A DNA stretch of 64,000 nucleotides. It comes from Brachionus plicatilis (taxonomy: Eukaryota > Rotifera > Eurotatoria > Ploima > Brachionidae). Position 1 is the first letter of the stretch, and every line of letters starts with the position of its first letter. The notes under the pieces are model-generated. The model did no database searches, was not told the origin of the DNA, and saw only the letters and a list, made by a program, of their open reading frames with translations. Both the position numbers and the translations under genes were made by a program. The stretch lies in contig QEOQ01000226.1 of NCBI GenBank assembly GCA_010279815.1, positions 704,976 to 768,975 of the forward strand, read 5' to 3'. Positions 21,101 to 32,460 of this stretch are shown in pieces.

Positions 21101-24100
21101 AAAATCGAAAATCGAATACATTTTCATTCATATAATAAGTCATCATTTTTCTATCATCGATTTTTCAGTTTGTCAATTTTAATTTAATTTTATATTATAT
21201 TTTAGCTTATTATACTTAATTTTTATTTTTTTACACTTTTTAATTCATTTTTTAATCTGGAGGAGTTTTAGTTCGACGCAGATAAACAGCAAATTAAATA
21301 ACAAATCTCGGTACTCTTCTAAATAAGCATAATATTTCATTTTCCCATCATAACTAGATTTGTATTCAAAGTTTTGATCTTTTTTCTAGAGAAAATATTC
21401 CCTGAATTTTGAAATTAATCAATTCAGGTTGAGTTTTTTGCAGTATATAATTACTTTTTGATGAAAAACAATTATTTATTGTCAAAAATTATTATTTATT
21501 AGTTATGTGTTTAAATAATTAGTTTTTGCTTAAAATAATTAGTTTATTTAGAAAATATTTATTTTAAATCAAAAATCCTTATTAGCAGGTAGAAAAATTA
21601 CAAAAAAATCATAATTTAATGTTTCAATGGACATGCTTTAGCCGGTCTTCTTTTGCTTCAAATTTAGAGCAATTGTTGTCTGGTTATACTTCAGTGGGAT
21701 TATAAAATCTGCTGATTTACAGCTAAAGAAATTAAATGAGAGCAATTATAATTCTTAAAATAAAAAGAACAAGTTCACCTACTGCTTGACAAATCATTAT
21801 TTTAAAATTTTAATTTTTTCAAAGCCGATTGAAAATAAATTAAATTTTTTTTCTAATTCTAACTTCTTTTACTTTTATCTTGAATAGATGAGTTGTTTGC
21901 GTTCGGATTTCTAATCATTTCAAAACTAATGGTGAATTTTTTCGTCTCTTAATGAAAATATTCATATAATCTTGAAAAAGTATAAAAAAGTGCGATGCTT
22001 CAAATTTTTTTTTAAAAAAAAAATAAATGGGGGTTAATTTGGCAATTTTATTACATTGAAATTATTTGATTGCAACAAACATACGATATTTAGTTTTTAT
22101 TGTTTTAAAACAAAAATCTTTAAATTTTAATTATTTTTTTTCACAAATAAAAAAATAACTTTCTTTGAAAAAAGTTAAATTTTCTAAAAAATACAAAATA
22201 TTCAAGAATATAGTAAATTAGATTTTTTTTACCTAAAAATAATAAACAGTCTATTAAAAAAATATTCTAAATTAATTTAAAAACATAGAGCTCTAAATTT
22301 TTTAATTAGGTGAATGGCTATTCTAATTTAGAAAAATAAATTCCATTTTTAAATAAAGTTGTATTTACTAAATAAACCATGAAATGTTTCAAGATAATAA
22401 CAGTTTTTATCAAAAAATTTAAAGGCCCTAGTATTATTTAAATAAATCATTATTTTCTGGAAAAAATACCTTTATTTTTAAAACAACATCTATCAAAAAA
22501 GCGAAAAAAAAACACCTGGTTTAAATAAAATGAGGGGAGTTATTTTTTACATGAAAAAGGATGCTTGATAAAAATCAAATGGCATAATGTTAATGTGTCA
22601 AAAACAAATTCTGTCTTTTATGATATTTTTGGTACTTTACACGAGGTTTTGTTTTTTACCTTTTTGAAAAGTGTTTTTTTCAAAGGATACCATATAAAAT
22701 ACCAAGCTAAACGATAGCATAAATAATATTAATTAAAAAAATCAGAAATTTCTTTTAAAAATTTTTTATAACTGAGATATTAAAATGTTAGAATATTTTG
22801 ATTATGAAGTAAATTTGATAGAATGTTTATAATTATTAGTATTGAAAAATCGAAAAATTTAATCAGAAATTTTCTATGCGTGTCAGAAAAATAAATTTCA
22901 AGATATAAAATTATATTTTGTCGATTAAGATCTACTTTAAATGAGGGAACACATTTTTTTAAACCAAAATCAAATTAAATCAAATATTTAAAAGAAACAC
23001 TATAAAATTTTTTAAAATAATCAATCAAATAAGTAATTTTATTAAATAAAATTAAATTTAAAATTTAACTTTCAATTTAGCAGTAGCTAAACTTAGTTAA
23101 AAAATTTTACTTTATACGTTTTAATAAAACTTCCTTTTCAACTAAAACCATACTTTAAATTAGGGATTACTTAAAATTAGGGGATCTGAAGTGTCAAATC
23201 AATTTAATTGAATTTTTTTATTTAAATTTCACATTCACATTACGAGATCTTAATTTTATTAGTTTAGATGCAGATTTTATGTTTCAATGGGATTCAGAGG
23301 TTAGTGTTGGAAAGAGATAGTAACTGATTTATTTAAAAGAATAATTTATTGTAAGTTAAATATAAGATAATATCAAGTATGGAATTAATGTTTAGCTTTA
23401 ATTTAGAGAGGATAATGAGAGAAAAAGTTTTCTGATAGTTTTTTAAAATAAACAAAAAAATCTTCATCAAAATGTGTTCAGCATATGCTTTAATGAATAG
23501 CCGTTTCATATTTTAAGACTAGTTAGAATGAATTTATCAAATTAAATACAGATTTAAAGATTAATTTCTTAGTTTGTTTATGGAGGTTTAAAAAAAACAG
23601 CTAATTTATTTCAACAATATAATTTTCATCTCTCTGAATATATGGTCTCTTTTTGAACAATTTATATTTTCTGAAAAAAATAAAATTATTTTTCGTGTTA
23701 CTTTAAATGACCAAGAACATTTGGATAATTTCTAATTTCAAAACTAAAACAGTTGTTAAAAATAAAACACGGATAAATGTTGTTAACTTTAATCAGTTGA
23801 AAATAAAGAATTTAAATCTAGATGATACAAAACAAGTAATATTATTTTTCTCAAGTAACAAACAAGTAATATTAAAATTAAATTTTTTTTTATTAACCGC
23901 TCTGCATTCAATTTTATTCAAGATGTTTTTATAAAAGCTTTTGAAATTTTCAAAAAAAAATTGTTTTTATTTTAATTTTCAAGGATTAAAAATTGAGGGA
24001 TTTTACTAAAAATAGCTAATTTTAAATTTCATTCAACAGTAAATTTTTTTAAATAATTAATCTTTTAAATATGAAAATCAAAAAATTTATCAATTAAATA

Positions 24101-24159
24101 AGCAGAAAAAAATTTTAAAGTATTATAAGTATTATACGATTATTTTATTTTTCTAATTT
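21101..24159. other. Gene-poor AT-rich stretch
   Basis: No supported gene. A 28-codon plus frame at ~21619 and a 75-codon AT-rich frame at 23707 lack any recognisable feature. At about 21250-21295 GGAGTTTTAGTTCGACGCAG followed by ATAAA runs resembles another retroelement 3' end, as does 62412-62450. Confidence 0.35.
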
Positions 24160-24243
24160 TTATTTATATCCATTTAACGTTGTTTGTTCTCCTACTGCTC
24201 TTGATAGTTTTTTCCACACATTTGCCCCTCGGTTTGTGAAAAA
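24160..24243 (-). pseudogene. Non-LTR retrotransposon C-terminal relic
   Basis: The minus strand reads FFTNRGANVWKKLSRAVGEQ then TTLNGYK and a stop. This matches the conserved C-terminal pattern of Jockey/CR1-type LINE ORF2 (FxxRxxxxWNxLPxxVxxAxSxNxFK). Upstream the frame is broken (to about 24370). A dead copy. Confidence 0.55.
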
Positions 24244-24370
24244 TTTCAAATAAAAAGAATTCTAAGACTTTGGTCAATCCATTCCAACAAAGACTAGTTA
24301 ATTTACTATCGATTTGTCTAAAAAATGGGCAATTTGTCTTATTCTGTAGACTTAAACAACAGAACAAATG

Positions 24371-26312
24371 CTAAGCTAGAGCCTATTTACTTTAAGATTC
24401 TCTAATTTTTCTTCTGTTTCCCAATACAATTTACTTTAGTTATGTGAAGTTCTGAACAAAAATATAATACAAACTAAAGTTTGTATTTTTAAAATGCTTA
24501 ATGAAAGTTACATAATGTAAAACAAACTTTGCTACATTTGGTAAATTTTTCAAAAAAATAAATAATAAAAAAATAAAATGTTTAAAATGTTTTTTAATGA
24601 TAGTTTTGAAAGATTAATGAAATGTGTGCAAAGTTTTTGAGATTATGTAAGAGAAAAATCAAAATTAAAATATTAAAAATTTGGCTTAATTTTTCAATTT
24701 TTTTATAGATTTGTTTAAAAAAAAAATTTGGGAAATATTATCAGCATATAAAATCGTAAATGTATTAAATTTTACACTATTTTACTACTAGGGATTAAGT
24801 TAAAATTTTGTAAACAGAGTCAAAGAGTATAATTTTTAATTTTTTAAATTTTTTCAGAATAAATTTTCGTCTATTTTAATCATAACAATATATAAAACTT
24901 AATGGCTTTTACTTAAAGCATTAGACTCTAGATTATTAGTTTTCTTTCAAAAACTAAACTATAACTTTCTGAATATACAAAAATTAAATTTTTGTTTATT
25001 CAGAAAATCAAGTGTATAAACACGTAGAGTATGGTTATAAAAAGAATGAGTTTTGACTTTTAAAGATTTGCCTCAGTTACATTTTTTAAAATTTCAGAAT
25101 TTAGAATCTGATAATTCAAAGAATGTATCGTTTGATAGTATTTACATCAATTTGTTGAATTTATAGAATTTTTAAAATTTGTTTTGTAGCATAATTCACG
25201 AAGAAAATTTTAGAGTTTTTGCGGAATAATTATTTGAATGTGAGTTTTTTGAAAATTTACAATTTTCGTTTTGAAATTTTTTGAAAAGCTCAGTTTGAAA
25301 TTTTTAAATTAAATTACATACTTTTTATTTTCGAATTTAGAAGGCTAAGTTCAGGATGTTTATTTACCATATTTTAGAAATTTTCTTTCTTTCTATAAAT
25401 AAAAAAGAAGAACTAAATCATCTGTAAAAAGCTTAGAGCATTTGTTGTTTATTTTATTTCTTTTTAATAGACCATTTATAAAATAACTGAATAGAACTTT
25501 TTTTACGATTAACTATAAATTAGAGGAAAAAAAATAAAAAATTTTATTAAAATATTTTAATTTTAAAACTTTTTTAAAATACAAAAAAATTAGTAAATTG
25601 AATTAAAAGAGTTTAAAATCTATTTTTATTTTTTTTAAAAGTTATCCATTTATTAAAATTAGTTATAAAATCAGGAATTAGAGTTATTTTGAAAATAAAT
25701 CTTAATAAGAAAATATAGATTGTTCGCAGTTTTTATTTGTTTACCGAACAATGATTGTTCTTGAATAAGTAATCAGTTTCTTTCGAGAAAAAGATATTTT
25801 TTTTTTTAGCTGAATTTTTTTTTTAAAAGCTGTTTTGAACTGTAGCTCAATCAGATTATAATAAAAATAGCTTAAACGAAAATATAAGTTAAAAAATTCA
25901 ATAAAGGATTATTAAACACTAAAGATATAAATTAAAATAAATATATTCTAACATACAGTTGAAAAGATGAAGATACTTAAGGTTAAAATAATAATAATAA
26001 AATATAATAATAATTTTGTACATATGGATACATGGAAATCCAAAATAAGATGCCTTTGAACCCGAAATATAGAATTAAGTTTTTAGATTGTGAACACCTG
26101 TCACAAATGGGTAATTAGTTTATTTTATTTTATTGGATATATGTAAATGGCACAATTTATGACACAGTGTTTTTTAAACACTGTGGTTTACAGTTCTATG
26201 TGTGTGAATTACTTTATACATAAATATTTTTTTTTTAATGAGTTAAATAATTAAATTTAAAAAAAAAAGAAAAAAAGAAAATGAGGACAGCTCTAGTAGA
26301 CAAGAATATACT
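24371..26312. other. Gene-poor AT-rich stretch
   Basis: No supported gene or complete repeat. A near-repeat of TAAAATATAATAATAATTTT appears at 25980-26020. Confidence 0.35.
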
Positions 26313-27227
26313 GTATCCCCTTGTTTAGCGACGCATGCTTTAATACCATGAGTAGGATATTTGGTGCATGGTCTAACATAGACCTCACAATGTTAAATTT
26401 TTTATTTTAAAAGTCCTATGGGTCACATAGTCGATACATATTAAAAACGTAGCGTTTATAATAGAAATTCAAATAGAAAAATAGAATTAAGCTTAAATTC
26501 TTGTTGTAAACAACTGGCGTACTAACACTTGTTGAAGTATTTTGTATATTTTACACCAAATATTTCCCAGTGTATATCATCAGCACAAATCCCATTAGAT
26601 ATAATGATGGTTCGAAACGATCCACTAATATATAGTCAGAGTAATAATATTCCCATTGTTGTCGGTACACATCAGGGTCACACCGTTCAATGTTTGCCAT
26701 TGCAAGATATACCAATACAACAAAATATACAAAATACTTCAACAAGTGTTAGTACGCCAGTTGTTTACAACAAGAATGACTCAGTTAGAAAGCCACTAGG
26801 AAGAAAGAAAGGTTCTACGAATAAATCGAAAAAATAATTTTTTTTAAATTTTTTTATTCTCTTTTTTGTCTTAAATTTTTTAATTTAAATGCCGGGTCAA
26901 TATTTAAAATTAAACTTTTTTATTATAATTAATATTTTTTTTTTTACCATAACTCTAACGTCGCATCTATAAAATAAACTCAATCAATATTTTTTATATT
27001 AAATTTTTTTTAAGCTTAAAACCCCGAGTCTCTAATAAAGACTTTTTTTGAAGCTCTGCTTTTCTATTTGAATTTCTATTATAAACGCTACGTTTTTAAA
27101 ATGTATCGACTATGTGACCCATAGGACTTTTAAAATAAAAAATTTAACATTGTGACGTCTATGTTAGACCATGCACCAAATATCCCACTCATGGTATTAA
27201 AGCATGCGTCGCTAAACAAGGGGATAC
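26313..27227. mobile_element. TIR element, 168-bp arms, with basic-tailed ORF
   Basis: Ends GTATCCCCTTGTTTAGCGAC begin collinear inverted arms at 26313-26480 and 27060-27227 with few mismatches. The arm ends pair at a constant coordinate sum, so they carry no net indels. The interior contains a second perfect 56-bp inverted repeat (26497-26552 and 26722-26777) and an ORF at 26604-26837. The target duplication is unclear. Confidence 0.85.
26604..26837 (+). CDS. ORF of TIR element, basic AT-hook-like tail
   Basis: The frame is open from 26529, but the first ATG is at 26604, giving 77 aa. The N-terminal two thirds are Gln/Ile/Pro-rich (IPIQQNIQNTSTSVSTPVV). The last 16 residues, RKPLGRKKGSTNKSKK, are strongly basic and resemble an AT-hook tail. 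One arm of the 56-bp internal palindrome encodes residues ~40-58. It is probably a leftover terminal piece of a transposon protein; function is not established. Confidence 0.4.
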   Translation: MMVRNDPLIYSQSNNIPIVVGTHQGHTVQCLPLQDIPIQQNIQNTSTSVSTPVVYNKNDSVRKPLGRKKGSTNKSKK

Positions 27228-28600
27228 GGGAACTTGGTCTTTCCTTTTAGTCAAGGGATAAGTGGAACTATGAATTTCATGTATTAATAACTCAGTTAAA
27301 AGAGCGATTTCTAATAATTTAGCGTAAATAGACTTAATTTATGCAATTCTTTGAAATAATGCTTTCAAAATTGAAACAAATCTTGAAAATTTTTTAAGAA
27401 AATTCAAGTTTGGCAAAGTTATTTAAAAATATCTAAAGTTTTCTTTATTAAAGATAATATTTATTTTTTAAACTCAGATTATTTTTCAAAATCAATTGCT
27501 CAAGAAACTTGTTTGCAAATATTACTTAGCTTTTTCTGTAAAGTAAAATTTTTAATTTTTTATTTCGACAATTTACGAAAATTTACAATATTTTACGTAA
27601 ATCATTGAAAAAACTAAAAGCGGAACATCATCAGTGTTAAGTTATAAGTGCTAGTTGAAAAATTTCAGTTTTATATTTGTTTTTAGTCCTCACTAGACTT
27701 GCTTTAAATAACAAGTTTGAGTCAGAGTCAAGAATTAGAATTTTTTTTAAGATTATAGATTTGAGTTAAACTTAAAAAATCAATCCATTTTAAAGTCAAA
27801 ATTATAATAATTGAATATTTTCCTTTTTTTCCATTAATTGATTCCATGTGGCGCAAAGGGTATATTAAAAATAATTAATAATAAAAACCATTTTGCTAAA
27901 TCTAAAAAAAAATATTTTCCTAACAAGTCCCCATGATCAGATGTTTTCTACAGTGCTGCTAAGATAACTGTATTTTACGTAAATTTACGTAAAAATTAAA
28001 ATCACCAAATGAACAAATCATTTGTTGAGAATTTTCAGTTTTTTTTAATTGCTCTTTAAATATATAAATTAATGAAAATAATAAAAATATTACCAAATAT
28101 CTACAAATTCAAGGAGAAATAAAAATTCAATGTAAAATAAGCTAAAATATAATAAAAAAGAAAAATGAACAAATATTATATAAGTTCTAATTTTTTTAAT
28201 TTATTTTGAGGGAAATTTTCGGTAAGTTTATCAAAATTAATTCATTTAACTTAATTACAACTTAATTATCAAGCATAAAAAAAACATTTAACAAAAAAGC
28301 ACATAAAATTGCTGTTATCATTGTCTGGTTGTTTGTCTTATACATATTTCCGTATTTAATTTTATGGAATTTGTTCCAAAGAGCGGACTTGATTGTTTAA
28401 CTTAAGCTGACTATTTTTTCTTCGGCAAAAAATATACCATTAAAAAAACATTTATGTCTTAATTATCTATTAATTAAGCTCAATTCATAATCTGTTAATG
28501 TACAAAATTTGTTAATGTTGTTTTTAAATTCTAAATTATATTCATTACGTACCAGTCTTTTTGAATTTATTTTTCTGAAGAAAAGTCATTTGAAAGACTT
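27228..28600. other. Gene-poor stretch with TTTACGTAAA words
   Basis: No supported gene. TTTACGTAAA-type palindromes at 27571-27602 and 27972-27996 in opposite surroundings suggest the ends of a decayed 0.4-kb element. Nothing else was identified. Confidence 0.35.
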
Positions 28601-28619
28601 TGAAATAAAAATGACTGCC

Positions 28620-29405
28620 TTAATACAACCACTGGACTAACTTTAAGTTTTGAGTCTAATAATTTAACTTTTTCCTCATTAATTAAATTTTTAACCAATA
28701 ATTTTGAGGTCAAGATTGATTTTAACTTTTGTTTTTTTTAAAAGATCATGTTACATGACTTGTGAATAGAAATTTTTATTTTCCATTTGAAAAACCATCT
28801 TTCAACTTCTATTAGATACTTAATAATCATGTTTTCAAGATTTCCTATCTTTTTGAATATAACAAAAGTAGCCAAATCATTTGCAAAAAGAAGAGAATAA
28901 TGGCAGTTGTTTTATTATTTTTAGTGTATCATTTATGAAAATGCTAAAAAGAAGTAGTAACTAATTACCGGATCTGTGGGACCCCTGCTTTTATTGATCA
29001 CTTAGATATCCATTTACATTTACTTAAAAAGGTCTTGAATTAAGAAATGATCTAATCCAGTGAATAAGACAAGGAGAAAGTTTAAATCTAATTAACTTAT
29101 AGATTAGTCCATCATGCCATACTCTATCAAAAGCTTTAGAAATGTCAAAATATAAACAACAGACCCTTTTCTTTCTATTAAAAGACTCAGCTATTTTTTT
29201 GAATAAGAAAATAAAGATTGTCTGCAGTGCGCCTATGCCTTCTAAATCCAGATTGCTCACTAATAACTAAGTTATAATTTTCAAGAAAATTATATATTCT
29301 TAAGTAAATTATACGTTCAAGTAGTTTTCCGAGACAACTTGTCATGCTAATTGGACAATAGTTTGAAGGGTTCTGACTTGGAGAAGTTTTCTTAGGGATC
29401 ATAGT
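28620..29405 (-). pseudogene. Jockey/CR1-type LINE reverse-transcriptase relic
   Basis: Read on the minus strand, two frames joined by a frameshift near 29195 give IPKKTSPSQNPSNYCPISMT, ...LLERIIYLRIYNFLE..., EQSGFRRHRRTADNLYFL and CCLYFDISKAFDRVWHDGLI. These are the conserved blocks of non-LTR reverse transcriptase (NYRPIS, GFR, FDxxKAFDxVWH). Further on, stops and frameshifts increase, but GVPQ/SPLLFSIFIND- and FAxDLAT-like fragments followed by KIGNLENMIIKYLIEVERW can still be read to about 28620. The YxDD region is damaged, so this copy is dead. The relic at 47375 belongs to the same family. Confidence 0.8.
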
Positions 29406-29410
29406 TATAC

Positions 29411-29952
29411 GTGCTGTTTTTTTCTATCCTTTTAACGCTGGTTTTTACTAGTGGATTAAGACCAGAGTTGTTTAAAATTCATAAAGTAAAAGTTTTTTTT
29501 TTTAAATTTCAAGTCAGATCAAATGACTTTAAAATTACTTTTTTTCTGACTTTTGCGAAATTTTGGTTAAGGCATGGGATAGTAAATCTCAAAATTTATT
29601 GCTTTATTGAATAAGTAGGAAGATGGGCTCGTGAGAGTACTAGGGTGAAGTTTTCACGTGAATTAATTAATTTAGTGAATTATTTAGAAAAAATTAAATT
29701 TTTTTTTTTCAATAAAAAAATATTAAATTGTATTGAATTATATATTGAATAAAACAATGAGAGTGATTGTAAAAAAAAAGTGAATTGATTGATAAATATT
29801 TTTTTTTGATAATTTCAATTTTTCAAAAAAAATTTCAATATTTATGCTTTCAAATTTATTATTATTATTTAATTTTTTTTCTGTTAAAGCATAAGTTCCT
29901 TCAGATAAAATAAAATAAAATAAAATGAAATAAAATAAAATAAAATAATCAA
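29411..29952. repeat. AT-rich spacer with retroelement 3' tail
   Basis: There is no gene. CAGAGTTGTTTAAAAT at 29464 looks like an end fragment of the 12362 family. At 29888-29945 GCATAAGTTCCTTCAGATAA is followed by (ATAAA)n, a LINE-type 3' terminus on the plus strand. A related tail lies at 31575-31625 (GAGCATTAGCACCTTCAG then ATAAA repeats). Confidence 0.45.
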
Positions 29953-30690
29953 AATTCCGCGGTCAAACATAGAGTTGATGATAGAAAAAATAAAAAAAAA
30001 GAATTATTATTTCAGCACAATCAATTGCTGATTAGCACAATGAAAAAAACATTCAACACAATTCGATTTCTTCTCAGTACAAAAAATTGTATTTAAAAAA
30101 GAAAAACATTTAACACAAAAAAATTGTGTTTTAAAATAATTCTTAAAGTAAATTTTTTTTCAACACAAAAATATTTATAAAAAAATTAATTTTTTTTTAA
30201 ATTTAAATTTTATTTAATGATATTTATAAGTGGAAGTTGGGTAAAAAAAGTAAATTTCGAAGCTTAAAAGAAAGGAAATTAAAAAAATTAGTCTCTAGAA
30301 AACCATTTTCCTGGATTTTTTGCTCTACCTCTTTTAGGTTTATTGACAAATTGGTCCTTTTTTTAAACAGTTCTTTTAATGCCAATAAATGTGCACAATA
30401 TCCTAATTTAGTGAAAAACTTGCAAGAACATTTCTTACTGTTAAGCTCAACTTTATAGCAGTTTCAATAAATTTTTTTTAAATTTTCTCATCAAGCCATT
30501 AATTTTTGTGTTGAATGCATTTAATTTATTTTTTAATTTTTGTGCTACAAGTATTTTTTTCAAATTTTAATTTTTGTGTTGAGAAGAAATCATTTTGTGC
30601 TGAGCGTTTTGAAATTGTGTTGAATGGTTATTTTTTTGTGTTTAAAAGGTACTCTTTGTTCTGTTCTATTGAACTAAATTTCACAAAACC
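29953..30690. mobile_element. MULE-like element, copy 1
   Basis: The ends carry repeated CAACACAAAAATT words in opposite orientation (30014-30170 versus 30500-30650) around a relic of a SWIM zinc-finger coding tail (minus). About 500 bp (29957-~30520) is nearly identical, inverted, to 34895-35444. The match includes about 26 bp (GCGGTCAAACATAGAGTTGA...) that belong to the tandem repeat of the kinase intron at 35.4 kb, so this copy appears to have carried flanking DNA from there. Confidence 0.65.
30288..30457 (-). pseudogene. MULE transposase C-terminal relic: SWIM finger and AT-hook
   Basis: The minus strand reads YKVELNSKKCSCKFFTKLGY then CAHLLALKEL: a CxC-x8-CxH SWIM zinc finger. After a one-base shift in a poly-A run it continues DQFVNKPKRGRAKNPGKWFS to a stop, with an AT-hook-like KRGRAK. 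A SWIM finger followed by a KRGRPKK tail is the C-terminal layout of Mutator-like transposases. Only this tail remains. Confidence 0.65.
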
Positions 30691-30699
30691 GCAATTATC

Positions 30700-32460
30700 A
30701 TCATCTTGCTAATGTTACAAGGTGCGATACCGATTCTTAAAAGCTTATTCCATATTAATCCAGATTAATCTAAAAAAAAAGTCTCCTCATAATTAGCTTA
30801 ATTTTAAATTTTTTTAATGAATTAAATAAACAATCCTTGTTATGATCAAAGAGTAAATTTATTTTACTCCTGATTCACGACTTAATTATTTTTTTAGTCG
30901 ACTGAGAAAAATCTGGTTCTGTCAGTAAATAATTAAAGCAGTTAACAAACAAGACTTGATTTAAGGATCAAATGCTTATATAAATTTTTCACACATACAC
31001 CTAAGCATACAGGCTTAAAAATAAGTATATTTAAGAAATAATTTATTCAAACATTATTCGATCAAGATCTTTTCAAATTTCATATTAACAAAATGGAAAA
31101 ATTAACAACGGTTTTTTAATGTTTTTTATATGCTTTCTTAATATTACTCAAGCACAGAATCAAAGTTCATGAAAAGTTCAAATAGTGACTCCTCCTATTT
31201 TTGTTGCTAAGAAAATACTTGTAGGTTTTAATTATCATCTTAAATTCATTGGTTAATTTGATGATTTTTCGATGATCCTCAATTTTTCCTCGATGAAACA
31301 TTATTTAGGTTTTGACTGGGGATGCAACATTCAAAGTTGCATCAACTGTAAAAGATTTCTGCTAAACTCTGCAAATTTAGCAGACCTTGATATTTGATGC
31401 AACTTTGCAGAAATAAATTTAAACATTTAGAAAAAAAGTTATTCAATTTTTTCACATTTTTTTCTGTTCTTTTCATCATTTTGTACTGAATTTCACAAAA
31501 CCATATTTTCAATAAAACAAAAAAAATTGAAGAAAAAATATTTTTCATTATTATTTATTTGTATATCTGTATCGAGCATTAGCACCTTCAGATAAAAAAA
31601 AATGGTAAAATAAAATAAAATAAAAAGTTTTGTTAAAATAAGTTTTGAAATAAACAAATAAAAAAATGATAGAAAATGATAGTTAAAATGAATAAAGGTA
31701 CATGAGGAAGTTTAAGGATTTTAAAAATTGGACAGTTAAAGAACAAAATAAGAAATTACAAGCTAGCAATTACAGAAAGGAGTAGGATATTCGATGAAAC
31801 GAGATTCGAAACCTTCTCGGTATTCATTTACCAGTCTGATTACCAGTGATTTAATACCATTGAATCATTGAATATCTTTTTTAACTAATTCAATTTTTTT
31901 TAAAACTCACGTGAAAACTTCACACCAGTTGTGAGAGTGCGCAAATGTTAAGTTAATTCTGAGTTCAAATTTGTTATGGCTGTTAAACTTTGCACATTTA
32001 ATTAACAAATCTCGTACAAGCAATTAGCAAAAATGAAGAAAAAATCTAGAGCGTTTAAAATGTAACCAAACGAAAATTTATTTAATCCTAACCTCAGTAA
32101 TAAATTATAATATTTTACTTATCAAACTTAGAGAAACAAAAAAAAAAAACAACACATGAATAAGCCCTCAGTTTGAACAGATAATGAAATTAGCTCACCG
32201 CTTGCCTAATTAGCCGTGAGAGCGATTAGAAAGGGCGTCGTCTGCCCGCGAATAGATAACTTAATCTCTAATTAGCCAAAATATCCAAACACCCCCCTTT
32301 CAAACAAAATTAAACTCATTTGAAAAAAATCAGTTTCTTTAGATACCAAAATTAAGATAATTTGTTTTTCTTAGAGCATTTAGTCATTGTCTTTGACAAA
32401 AATGATTCATTTAAACAAAATGTAATAAAGCACTTAGTCAAGTGATCAACGAACACAAAA
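30700..32460. other. Intergenic region; GC-richer patch before the kinase gene
   Basis: There is no supported gene. At 31340-31400 CTCTGCAAATTTAGCAG-type words resemble the centre of the foldback family at 62027. A retroelement tail lies at 31575-31625. Bases ~32190-32305, just upstream of the kinase ATG, are less AT-rich (GCCGTGAGAGCGATTAGAAA, GGGCGTCGTCTGCCCGCG) and are the best candidate for the promoter/5' UTR of that gene. Confidence 0.4.

Noticed and set aside
23707..23934. 75-codon plus ORF
   Set aside because: Composition is Lys/Asn/Phe-biased and no domain, start context or splice structure supports it.
26551..26745. Minus-strand ORF MLKYFVYFVVLVYL...
   Set aside because: Mirror image of the 56-bp palindrome within the TIR element's ORF; no independent support.
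31093..31257. Possible secreted-peptide pseudogene (MFFICFLNITQAQNQSS, stop, KVQIVTPPIFVAKKILVGF)
   Set aside because: Needs an in-frame stop to be ignored and has no paralog in the window; kept only as a curiosity.
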